DNA of 35,045 nt. It comes from Chitinophagaceae bacterium. GTDB lineage: Bacteria; Bacteroidota; Bacteroidia; Chitinophagales; Chitinophagaceae. How positions within the stretch are numbered: the first letter of the stretch is position 1; every line of letters begins with the position of its first letter. The stretch covers positions 1 through 35,045 of the forward strand of contig CANCPA010000028.1 of the NCBI GenBank assembly GCA_947379895.1. The letters are read 5' to 3'. The position numbers and the translations under genes are program-made. Under the pieces are notes generated by a model. It saw only the letters and a list, made by a program, of their open reading frames with translations. It searched no databases and was not told where the DNA came from. This document shows, piece by piece, positions 26,800 to 32,861 of this stretch.

Positions 26800-28179
26800 A
26801 TGAAGAAGGTTTTATTGATGTCTTTGATTGGCATCACAATGGTTGCAAGTGGACAGAAATTTGATAAAGTGTCAACACCTGCATTAATGAAGCAATATGA
26901 GCTTGCTAAAATTGAATTAGATAAGCTAATGACAGATCCTAAAGCACAGGCAAAAGCAGATGGATGGTTTTGGAAGACAAAAATTTATGCTGCGTTTTAT
27001 AGTGATGCAAATTTAAAAGCTAAGTATCCTAATTGTCAAGTAGTTGCAGATGAGGCATTTCAAAAGTATAAATCAATTGATCCTTCATTAAAAATATTGA
27101 AAGACAATAATGGTCAAGATGCCTTGTTTAATTTGTATGCACCATCTTTTAATAATGGAATTGCTACTTTTAATGCAAAGAATTGGGATTCAGCATACTA
27201 TTACTTTTCATTTGCAGTAAAATATAGTGATTTAATCTTTCTTAACAAGTTTAGTACTAATTTAAATCAGGCATTTGATACAACCTCTATTTTGTATGCA
27301 GGATTTTCTGCACAAAACTCAAAGAATCCTGAAAATGCAGTTAAATGTTATGATCGACTTATTACAAATAAGATTGGCGGTTCAAGTTATTTAGATGTGT
27401 ATAAGTACTCTTTGGTAAATGCTATCAATAATAAAAATGATGCTGATTTTAAAAAATATTTAGGGTTTAGCAAGGACATGTATCCTAATGAAGATTGGGA
27501 AGAGTTTGAATTAAGTTATTTCACCAAAAATTATACACTAGCAGAAAAAGGGTCAATTTATGCAAAAGATGATGTTGCAGGAACGATAAGTGCAAAGCGT
27601 TACTTTCAGTTTGGAGACATTTTTGCAAATATTCCTAAAGAAGAAAAGGAAACTCTTGACAGTGCTAAGCAAGCTGAATATTTACAAAAATCAGCGGATG
27701 CTTTTAAAAAGTCAAATTTAAAGAATCCAACAGATGGTATCGCTGCATTTAATGCAGGAGTAATTTATTATAATATCTTTAGTATTCAAGATGATAAGGC
27801 TAGTCAAATACGTAGAGCTTTACAAGAGTTAAATTCAAATAGGGTGATAGAGAAAGATCTTAAAAAGAAAGCAGCCTCGGATGCTAAGTTTAAAGCTCAA
27901 TCTGATGCATTAAAAAATCAAAGAAGTGAGTTTGAAAAGCCAATGTTAGCAAATGCAGATTCTAGTATTATTTGGTTAGACAAAGCTTTTAATATTTTAA
28001 AAGATAAAAAAGAAAGAAGTGGAGTAGACAAGAATTGCTTAATTAAGTCGATTGATTATTTGTCAAATATTTATATTTATAAGAGAGATAAGTATAGAGG
28101 TAAGGATTTGAAAGCGTTTGATGAAAATGATGCTAAATTTAAATTTTATGATTCATTGCATGATAAGTATAAGAATTAA
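26800..28179 (+). CDS. Exported TPR-like hypothetical protein downstream of gyrA
   Basis: This 459-aa protein has a signal peptide (1-18, LLMSLIGITMVASG then QK). The mature part is almost entirely helical, with repeating Ala/Tyr/Lys patterns such as WDSAYYYFSFAVKYSD, PENAVKCYDRLI, YLQKSADAFKKSNLKNPTDGIAAFNAGVIYYN and NADSSIIWLDKAFNILKDKK. These spacings suggest tetratricopeptide-type repeats, which usually mediate protein contacts. Location should be periplasmic or outer-membrane associated. The start is 15 bp after the gyrA stop and a strong terminator follows, so it is probably co-transcribed with gyrA. I recall similar gyrA neighbours in related Bacteroidota, but no function is known to me. 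Confidence 0.82.
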   Translation: MKKVLLMSLIGITMVASGQKFDKVSTPALMKQYELAKIELDKLMTDPKAQAKADGWFWKTKIYAAFYSDANLKAKYPNCQVVADEAFQKYKSIDPSLKILKDNNGQDALFNLYAPSFNNGIATFNAKNWDSAYYYFSFAVKYSDLIFLNKFSTNLNQAFDTTSILYAGFSAQNSKNPENAVKCYDRLITNKIGGSSYLDVYKYSLVNAINNKNDADFKKYLGFSKDMYPNEDWEEFELSYFTKNYTLAEKGSIYAKDDVAGTISAKRYFQFGDIFANIPKEEKETLDSAKQAEYLQKSADAFKKSNLKNPTDGIAAFNAGVIYYNIFSIQDDKASQIRRALQELNSNRVIEKDLKKKAASDAKFKAQSDALKNQRSEFEKPMLANADSSIIWLDKAFNILKDKKERSGVDKNCLIKSIDYLSNIYIYKRDKYRGKDLKAFDENDAKFKFYDSLHDKYKN

Positions 28180-28190
28180 AATTAACTCAT

Positions 28191-28228
28191 AAAAAAAAGC
28201 CTTACAATTAATTTTGTAAGGCTTTTTT
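28191..28228 (+). terminator. Strong rho-independent terminator of the gyrA unit
   Basis: AAGCCTTACAA (28197-28207) and TTGTAAGGCTT (28214-28224) form a perfect 11-bp stem with a 6-base loop. An A-run precedes it and a T-run follows (T to 28228), so it could work in both directions. It starts 12 bp after the stop of the gene ending at 28179. The rest of the 28180-28608 gap is AT-rich and, apart from the hairpin at 28412, I see nothing in it. Confidence 0.92.
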
Positions 28229-28411
28229 ATGCCATGAATACTTTAATGCAGCTAATGAAACCTTAGGTAATTAATCTGCTTTTTTTCTTTTCCTCAGGCT
28301 AATTGAATTAGAAATAAGAATTTATAAGTATTAAGCGAAAGAAGGAGGTATTAAAAGTAAATGCATTTGAACTAATTTAAAACTAGAGAAGTTGTATTTT
28401 CTCTTTGTTCT

Positions 28412-28462
28412 ATTTAACATAATATAAATAATACAGAAATTATTTTCGATATTATGTTAAAT
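28412..28462. repeat. Long perfect hairpin with dif-like arms
   Basis: ATTTAACATAATAT (28412-28425) and ATATTATGTTAAAT (28449-28462) are exact reverse complements. The stem continues inward with AAATAAT (28426-28432) and ATTATTT (28439-28445), leaving loop ACAGAA and a 3-base bulge. The right end TTATGTTAAAT is identical to the XerD-binding arm of the E. coli dif site as I remember it, and the left end is the same arm inverted. No T-run follows, and the gyrA unit already has its terminator, so a recombination site or end of the neighbouring element is a reasonable inference. Confidence 0.6.
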
Positions 28463-28608
28463 GAATGATTGTCTTACCAATTTTTTCTACTTCAAATTAC
28501 TCAATAATTCGTCCTAGATTTCAATTCAAAAAAAAGTGAATGCCAAATTTTATTTTTCTATCGGTGGGAGAGGTGGCAATGTGGGAATCATGATAACTTT
28601 CTATAAGA

Positions 28609-29151
28609 TTATATAATTTTACCCTCTTTTGTCATAATGGCACAAAATGACCTGATTGAAGTGTGTGAATATTCTAACGTTGTATTGATTTTAGTATGCC
28701 CCATCTGGACTTGGACTTGCTCTATTGTGTTTCCTGCTGCTAATAACTTCCTGATGTAGTTATGTCGGAAAAGATGTAGTAAACTGTGTTTATTTCCTAT
28801 CTCTATTTGATAATTTCCAAACATACAGGTGCCTAGATATTGAATACGACGGTAGGAAGTCCAAAGCAAATACTCTGCTTGGTCGGAATGCCATCGGGAA
28901 AAGTCGGGAGGTAAATCAGATAAATTGAATGTTCTTGGATTATTGAATTTTAAGGGCTTTAATGTTACTGTACTATTGTTATTGATGGTCCACAAATCTA
29001 GGTTTACTGATTCCTTTGCCCTGCATCCTGTTTGATAAAGGAGATTGAATGCAAAATTTAAAGTAGGCGTGTGGATGGGCAGTTGTGAAAGTTGATAATT
29101 GAGAAAATTGTTAAGCGTTGTATCTGAAATTAATATTGCTGATGTGGGCAT
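28609..29151 (-). CDS. Minimal tyrosine recombinase (catalytic domain only)
   Basis: This 180-aa protein shows the tyrosine recombinase/phage integrase catalytic set in order: Arg in TGCRAKE (about residue 44), HLFRH (the H-x-x-R box, about 127-131), MGHTK with the conserved His, and the nucleophile Tyr in TLEYSH. Such enzymes cut and rejoin DNA at specific sites via a 3'-phosphotyrosine. The usual N-terminal SAM-like core-binding domain is absent. The frame closes with a stop just four codons upstream of the ATG, and only 75 bp separate it from the next gene, so this is the whole protein. Identity to XerC/D or integron/phage subclasses cannot be decided by eye. It is the 3'-most gene of a minus-strand cluster with two DUF6266-like proteins. 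Confidence 0.85.
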   Translation of the reverse strand: MPTSAILISDTTLNNFLNYQLSQLPIHTPTLNFAFNLLYQTGCRAKESVNLDLWTINNNSTVTLKPLKFNNPRTFNLSDLPPDFSRWHSDQAEYLLWTSYRRIQYLGTCMFGNYQIEIGNKHSLLHLFRHNYIRKLLAAGNTIEQVQVQMGHTKINTTLEYSHTSIRSFCAIMTKEGKII

Positions 29152-29173
29152 GACTGACTTAATTTAAAAATAA

Positions 29174-29203
29174 AGGCAGCACAATTTTTAGTTTGTACTG
29201 CCT
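29174..29203 (-). terminator. Terminator between DUF6266-like gene and recombinase
   Basis: Read on the minus strand: AGGCAG, one mismatch, ACAA, short loop, TTGT, CTGCCT, then TTTATTTTT. It sits just past the stop of the gene at 29227-29871. It would separate the DUF6266-like genes from the recombinase, so the latter may have its own promoter or depend on read-through. Confidence 0.65.
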
Positions 29204-29226
29204 CCCGAAAAATGAAAAAGAAACGA

Positions 29227-29871
29227 TTACGCTAATGTAACAAGCATTACTTTACTATTTGAAACCTTCCTTGTTTTAGGTTGGTTAAAATAAAGAAATG
29301 CATAATAAGGCACTCCAATTGGAATTGCTGCACTTGCAACTACATGAGCGACACCTGTTCCTCTTGGAGATTTACCAATGCTTTCAGCAATCACTATTCC
29401 ATCTCCAGTAGTGATTAATACATTAACAAGGTCAGTTGCTAAAGTATCCTCCAAAGTATCAGGAAACCAATTGATTGTGAAAGTTTTTGTTGCTGCAACA
29501 CCACTTGCACTAGTGATTGGAGTAATGGCTAAAGAACCATCAGAAACCATCAAATGTTCAGGGAGAATACAGGCGACCTCATCCTCAAAAACTAAGCCTG
29601 CACCTTTTATGGTCTTCGATACAAATGCATTATATGCACTTTTTTTAATGGCTCTTTGTGAGAAACCAAGATTAACACATGCACTACAATTTTGATAAAA
29701 CTCGACTGTTTTTATCATTTTTGCTTTTGAAATTTGTTGCAAAACCGTGTTAGGGTTATGTACATGAGCTGGTTTGGACTTCATAACATTGAGTCCTTTC
29801 CATGATGTGAACGTCACGTTGCCTACAGAGCCGCGTGTTTTTCCTGTGATAGTGTTCGAAACTACTGCCAT
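29227..29871 (-). CDS. DUF6266-like protein, copy 1 (214 aa)
   Basis: The protein starts MAVVSNTITGKTRGSVGNVTF, followed by WKGLNVMKSKP and, at about 67-86, a conserved NLGFSQRAIKKSAYNAFVSK stretch. The G-x-x-G-x-V-G start, the basic WKG..V block and the C-x-x-F/V-NLGF...AYN pattern match what I remember of DUF6266, a Bacteroidota family of unknown function. No signal peptide or membrane helix is seen. The C-terminal half is beta-rich (TKTFTINWFPDTLEDTL, then YYAFLYFNQPKTRKVSNSKVMLVTLA). It is a paralogue of the next gene upstream, 65 bp away, and both lie between a tiny membrane protein and a recombinase. A structural or surface role in a mobile element is possible but not shown. Confidence 0.72.
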   Translation of the reverse strand: MAVVSNTITGKTRGSVGNVTFTSWKGLNVMKSKPAHVHNPNTVLQQISKAKMIKTVEFYQNCSACVNLGFSQRAIKKSAYNAFVSKTIKGAGLVFEDEVACILPEHLMVSDGSLAITPITSASGVAATKTFTINWFPDTLEDTLATDLVNVLITTGDGIVIAESIGKSPRGTGVAHVVASAAIPIGVPYYAFLYFNQPKTRKVSNSKVMLVTLA

Positions 29872-29936
29872 GATAAATATGTATTAAAAATAAAAAATGC
29901 TTTTTTTGTTGCTCCACATTTTATTGGATATAAAAA

Positions 29937-30575
29937 CTATACTGCAATTGCATTTCTTGAAGTAGAAACTTTACGACTACTTGATTGATAAAAAAATAAG
30001 TAACCGCAATAATGTCCGTTTATCTCAACCGATTCACTTGTTGTAATTGTGATGGTACCTGCAGAACGATTTACTTTCCCAATACTTGAAGCCATTACTA
30101 ATCCTACTTCATCAACAATTAACACATTTGCCAAGTCGTTATTTTGTCCATCATCGGTTAACTCTGGGTTCCAATTGAAAGTAAACGTTTTGTTATTTAC
30201 GTTTTTTACTATTGAAGTAATTGGAGTCTGACCTAACGAACCATCTGAAATCGGCAAATCTTGTAGAGAAATTTCAGCATTAAAACCATCTGAAGAAATT
30301 GCACCACTTAAGATTGCTTTTGATACAAATGCATTGTAAGCACTTTTTTTAATGGCTCTTTGAGAGAAACCCAAATTAATAAATGGACTACAGCTTTGAT
30401 AAAACGCTACCACTGCTATGAGTTTTTGTTTTGCTTGCATCTGTCCAAGACTGTTTGGATAGTGAACATGTGTTGGTTTGGACTTCATTACATTAAGTCC
30501 TTTCCATGTTGTGAATGTCACGTTGCCTACAGAGCCGCGTGTTTTACCTGTTATTGTGTTTGAAACTACTGCCAT
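29937..30575 (-). CDS. DUF6266-like protein, copy 2 (212 aa)
   Basis: This is a paralogue of the gene at 29227-29871. The first 22 residues and the block at about 67-86 are identical between the two, whereas the central region and the C-terminal strands differ clearly (here NVNNKTFTFNWNPELTDDG and a GYLFFYQSSSRKVSTSRNAIAV end). The nucleotide sequence of the 5' ends is also nearly the same, pointing to a fairly recent tandem duplication followed by divergence, or to a maintained constant/variable arrangement. No signal peptide or membrane helix is seen. It is the second of two copies on the same strand with a 65-bp gap. Confidence 0.72.
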   Translation of the reverse strand: MAVVSNTITGKTRGSVGNVTFTTWKGLNVMKSKPTHVHYPNSLGQMQAKQKLIAVVAFYQSCSPFINLGFSQRAIKKSAYNAFVSKAILSGAISSDGFNAEISLQDLPISDGSLGQTPITSIVKNVNNKTFTFNWNPELTDDGQNNDLANVLIVDEVGLVMASSIGKVNRSAGTITITTSESVEINGHYCGYLFFYQSSSRKVSTSRNAIAV

Positions 30576-30640
30576 GATAGGTGTATTTAAATTGTGATAG
30601 AAACGTGTTAAAATTCAATTTAGAATCAATTACTTACAAC

Positions 30641-30733
30641 TTATACGTTGAATAATGAACCACTCGGGAAGCCTATTGTAATTGATGGGGAATGAATAAA
30701 CACAACTGCAGGATAGGTTCCTGACTGTAGCAT
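30641..30733 (-). CDS. Possible micro-ORF, 30 aa
   Basis: The 202-bp gap between two cluster genes holds a short frame starting ATG at 30733 (GTG possible at 30739), reading MLQSGTYPAVVFIHSPSITI and ten more residues. An alternative 39-aa frame overlaps it from an ATG at about 30752. Neither is supported by anything except plausible composition and position inside a tight gene cluster. Confidence 0.15.
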   Translation of the reverse strand: MLQSGTYPAVVFIHSPSITIGFPSGSLFNV

Positions 30734-30777
30734 TCTCACTTATCAACATTACGTTTACAATACGGAGTTGCTACCGA

Positions 30778-30966
30778 TTATGGTTTAGTTGTGCCGTCGG
30801 GTTTTGGTTTGAAAAGATGATAAATTGATGCTAAACCGATTAAGATTTGCACGACTATGTGAAAGACGTTTACAATAGAATTGGGGTCTGCTGCAATAAA
30901 TCCGTTGTAAATTTGACTAGCTGTGATACCGGTACCGCCGATTAAAAGAGGTTGAATCCTTTGCAT
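30778..30966 (-). CDS. Small membrane protein, 62 aa
   Basis: The product has one clear membrane helix (SIVNVFHIVVQILIGLASIYHLF, about residues 29-52) preceded by a glycine-containing weakly hydrophobic segment (PLLIGGTGITASQIYNGF), and a short polar, basic tail (KPKPDGTTKP). Size and layout recall small phage or element-encoded membrane proteins such as holins, but I do not recognise a family. It lies upstream of the DUF6266-like pair on the same strand and downstream of the 58-aa gene, so it is probably part of that unit. Confidence 0.55.
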   Translation of the reverse strand: MQRIQPLLIGGTGITASQIYNGFIAADPNSIVNVFHIVVQILIGLASIYHLFKPKPDGTTKP

Positions 30967-31065
30967 GATTTACTTTTTTGTATAGTGCAAAACTATGACA
31001 AAATAGCATACATGACAAAATTGCAGTTAATTTTCTGCAATTCGCCAAATATGACATGTTTTAGG

Positions 31066-31242
31066 TTATCGTTTTACATTGATATCTTTGAGAGTGAGTC
31101 CGTTTTCAAATAAAAATTCTTTCATTTGTTTTTTTATCATTTTGGGGAATTGTAAACCTGTGGCATCTCCTCCAATTGCGATATCATAAAAATAATTGCC
31201 CTCCCTACTGACACTAATAAAAATACTGATTAACTTTTTCAT
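31066..31242 (-). CDS. Small protein, 58 aa, unknown
   Basis: A 58-codon frame starts at an ATG at 31242 and stops with TAA at 31066-31068. The product begins MKKLISIFISVSREGNYFYD and ends FLFENGLTLKDINVKR. It has a short hydrophobic start that could be a strand rather than a helix, then IAIGGDATGLQFPKMIKKQM, which looks like a small alpha/beta fold. It is preceded by no obvious Shine-Dalgarno. It is the first gene of the minus-strand cluster, 100 bp before the 62-aa membrane protein. Balanced amino acid composition supports it, but I do not recognise it. Confidence 0.5.
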   Translation of the reverse strand: MKKLISIFISVSREGNYFYDIAIGGDATGLQFPKMIKKQMKEFLFENGLTLKDINVKR

Positions 31243-31276
31243 GATGTAAAATTTACTTAGAGTACCCTCTAATACT

Positions 31277-31313
31277 GTATTATGTGCAAAAATCGTGCTG
31301 CATAATATATACT
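31277..31313. repeat. Imperfect inverted repeat with TATTATG/CATAATA arms
   Basis: GTATTATGTGCA (31278-31289) faces TGCTGCATAATATATAC (31297-31313). The arms share TATTATG and GCA in inverted orientation. The right half, GTGCTGCATAATATATA, resembles the left arm and core of a dif site by eye. It lies 35 bp upstream of the first gene of the small cluster, i.e. at the end opposite the dif-like hairpin at 28412-28462. Confidence 0.35.
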
Positions 31314-31391
31314 TTTATTAGACAAAGTGTCGTGTCATTGTGCTGAAAAGCCTGCCAAAATCTTCGCTATTGACTGCAAACTTCCATTAAC

Positions 31392-31483
31392 TGCCAATAT
31401 GATTTATCGTTGATGGAATGCAATCCAAATTTTATATTTATATAAAATGGATGGAATGAAATCAATGATAAATCATATTGGCA
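31392..31483. repeat. 92-bp near-palindrome (long hairpin)
   Basis: TGCCAATATGATTTATC (31392-31408) and GATAAATCATATTGGCA (31467-31483) are exact 17-bp complements. After one mismatch, TTGAT/ATCAA continue the stem. The tip is a second stem, ATCCA-(AA)-TTTTATAT / ATATAAAA-TGGAT. The strand-symmetric GGAATG copies in between do not pair. The structure lies upstream of the recombinase/DUF6266 cluster, where no gene ends, so a terminator role is unlikely on the minus strand. Confidence 0.75.
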
Positions 31484-31559
31484 TTTCTTGATTTTTTTTA
31501 ATAAAACATAGTAGAAAAGTAGTTTTGACTGTAGCGATAGGGGTTATCAGGTCTAGCTT

Positions 31560-31670
31560 AAGAATGATTTAAAAAAGGAAAGTCGAACATTATCCGTTTT
31601 CTAAATACGAATGTCTGTCCGACTATCATTCTTGAAGTGAGCCTGTGGAGTCGCTCCCCAGCGTTGCTCC
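31560..31670. repeat. Two adjacent stem-loop structures
   Basis: First structure: AAGAATGAT (31560-31568) pairs with ATCATTCTT (31625-31633), and inside it AGTCG (31581-31585) pairs with CGACT (31620-31624) and ACATT (31587-31591) with AATGT (31610-31614). Second structure: GGAG-CGC (31647-31654) with GCG-CTCC (31661-31670). The nesting suggests a folded RNA or a single-stranded DNA feature. No gene is supported here. Confidence 0.5.
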
Positions 31671-31736
31671 AAAGTAAAGTTAGCAATTTTGAGTCCAAAG
31701 ACTTTATTTTTTTTTTTTGTAATATCCTAAAAAACA

Positions 31737-31751
31737 GGGTGGGTGGGTGGG
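31737..31751 (+). repeat. G-quadruplex motif (GGGT)3GGG
   Basis: Four runs of three G separated by single T residues, the shortest-loop form and among the most stable quadruplexes known in vitro. It is flanked on the left by a run of 12 T (31707-31718) and on the right by runs of 9 and 6 T (31759-31767, 31769-31774). In such an AT-rich genome the motif is conspicuous. Its layout is close to the Neisseria pilE quadruplex as I remember it. Confidence 0.85.
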
Positions 31752-31851
31752 TTATCTCTTTTTTTTTCTTTTTTGAGTGTTCTGAATTGACAAAAGTAGC
31801 CGTCCGTTTCATTTAATTTATTCTTTTATTTATTAATAGTATGACATGAAA

Positions 31852-31864
31852 GCCCCGTAGGGGC
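31852..31864. repeat. Short GC palindrome GCCCC-GTA-GGGGC
   Basis: A 5-bp GC stem with a 3-base loop marks the left entry to the GC-rich island, followed by GGCATAGGG. From memory, palindromes of this GCCCCGNAGGGGCGRCA type occur in many copies between genes in Bacteroidota. That cannot be verified from this window, where I see one copy. Confidence 0.4.
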
Positions 31865-31970
31865 GGCATAGGGTCTTCTCCATCCCCCCTAATTAGTTTC
31901 AGGGGGCAGCCGTCCGTCCGCCGCTCGGTTCGCAAGTGGGGGGCGTGGGCAGGCGTGGGTGCCGAAGGTA

Positions 31971-32069
31971 GGCTGCGCATGGGCTGCGAGTTGGCTGCGT
32001 ATGGGCTGCGATGTGGCTGCGTATGGGCTGCGAGGCGGCTGTGGGTTGGCTGCGGGTGGGCTACCAAGT
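31971..32069 (+). repeat. Tandem array A: nine 11-bp units GGCTGCGNNNN
   Basis: Nine head-to-tail 11-bp units begin exactly at 31971, 31982, 31993, 32004, 32015, 32026, 32037, 32048 and 32059. The first seven bases GGCTGCG are constant in seven units, read GGCTGTG in the seventh, and degrade in the last. The last four bases vary (CATG, AGTT, TATG, ATGT, TATG, AGGC, GGTT, GGTG). The 11-bp period is about one helical turn and is not a multiple of three. Confidence 0.92.
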
Positions 32070-32246
32070 GGAACATCGTTGCGGCTAAAGCTGGGCGGCA
32101 GCGGGCGGCGAGCTAGCGCAGTGAGGGAACGCGAAAGAAGGTACTACAAAGTCAAAGTAACTATAACGCGGCACCCGAACCGCTAGCGACCCGCACGCAA
32201 CGACCAAGCTATTGCCGCAACGAGTGGAACATTGGTAGCCCTGCCG

Positions 32247-32334
32247 CCTGCCACCCGCCTGCCCCTCGCCTGCCCTACGCCTGCCGCTCGCCTGCCCTAC
32301 GCCTGCCACTCGCCTGCCCTGCGCCTGCCTGCCG
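32247..32334 (+). repeat. Tandem array B: eight 11-bp units CCTGCCNNNCG
   Basis: Eight head-to-tail 11-bp units begin at 32247, 32258, 32269, 32280, 32291, 32302, 32313 and 32324. CCTGCC and the terminal CG are constant in all eight except one unit with CCG for the last three bases. The middle three bases vary (ACC, CCT, CTA, GCT, CTA, ACT, CTG, TGC). Read on the other strand it is GGCAGGCGNNN, close to array A's GGCTGCGNNNN, so the arrays are opposed, related copies in the two arms of the palindrome. Confidence 0.92.
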
Positions 32335-32472
32335 ACGGGTACCTGCCTGCCCTGCCCCACTTTGCGAACCGTAGTGGCGGCGGGTGGCGGTGTGATGTCG
32401 TAAGATACTCTGTCACTATCAGGTTGTCACAAAATTGATGCATCCCCCCTTGCAATAAGTACTGTCACGAGT

Positions 32473-32675
32473 TGCTGCTACTGCAGGTATTTGCGAAGGT
32501 GCAGGACAAGAAAGCAGTTTGTCTCATTAGGTTGCTTAAAGAATGTCCAATTGCCAAATTTTGTTCCTACTGCCTAAAGAATGTTACTACTGTCTCATTA
32601 GATTGCTTAAAGAAAGTACTATTGCTTAATGTCTTCCAATTGCCTGCACTTTCGTAAATACTAGCAGTAGCAGCA
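32473..32675. repeat. 33-bp inverted repeat enclosing 27-bp direct repeats
   Basis: Arms 32473-32505 and 32643-32675 are reverse complements at 29 of 33 positions (ends TGCTGCTACTG / AGTAGCAGCA). Inside, a 27-bp sequence starting TGTCTCATTAG occurs at 32520-32546 and 32591-32617 with two differences. A shorter related piece (TGCCTAAAGAATGT) lies at 32571-32584, and CCAATTGCC is repeated at 32547 and 32636. This resembles a small non-autonomous element or a folded RNA. The frame crossing it (32472-32657) mirrors the repeats and is not accepted. Confidence 0.75.
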
Positions 32676-32679
32676 CTTC

Positions 32680-32717
32680 AATAGCTTACACGATTGACTT
32701 TCCACGAATAAGCTATT
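32680..32717. repeat. 9-bp inverted repeat AATAGCTTA / TAAGCTATT
   Basis: Perfect 9-bp arms at 32680-32688 and 32709-32717 with a 20-base spacer, immediately outside the right arm of the 33-bp inverted repeat. No T-run follows directly. Confidence 0.45.
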
Positions 32718-32861
32718 TATTTAGTGAGGTTCTTAAAGCTCGTACACTAAAAAATAAATTCCTTTATTCTTTTTACTCTGTTTGGTGAAAGATTGTTCGA
32801 ATGAAAAAAAGTTTCTCGCATGTCTTCGAAAATAATAAACACAGCGAGCGGGCGGCGCGGT

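Larger units (their letters stand above)
31908..32390. repeat. GC-rich imperfect palindrome of about 480 bp
   Basis: Several nested inverted repeats share one centre near 32149. GGTTCGCAAGTGGGG (31927-31941) faces CCCCACTTTGCGAACC (32355-32370). TCGTTGCGGC...AGCT (32076-32092) faces AGCT...GCCGCAACGA (32207-32223). GCTAGCG (32112-32118) faces CGCTAGC (32181-32187). Between the outer and middle pairs, each arm carries an 11-bp tandem array, listed separately. The island is strongly GC-rich against AT-rich flanks. Long frames exist on both strands, but they mirror the repeats and I do not accept them as genes. Confidence 0.85.

Noticed and set aside
31558-31812. 84-codon minus-strand frame over the stem-loops and quadruplex
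   Set aside because: The product is dominated by Lys runs from the poly-T tracts, with no recognisable domain.
31971-32334. CRISPR array
   Set aside because: The units are 11 bp with no separate spacers, and there are no cas genes.
31813-32438. Overlapping long frames on both strands across the GC-rich island (87, 75, 91 and 68 codons)
   Set aside because: They exist because GC-rich repeats lack stop codons. The translated products only repeat the 11-bp unit cycle and have no codon bias like the neighbouring genes.
32472-32657. 61-codon frame inside the inverted-repeat element
   Set aside because: Its apparent protein repeats follow from the 27-bp direct repeats; there is no ribosome site or family resemblance.
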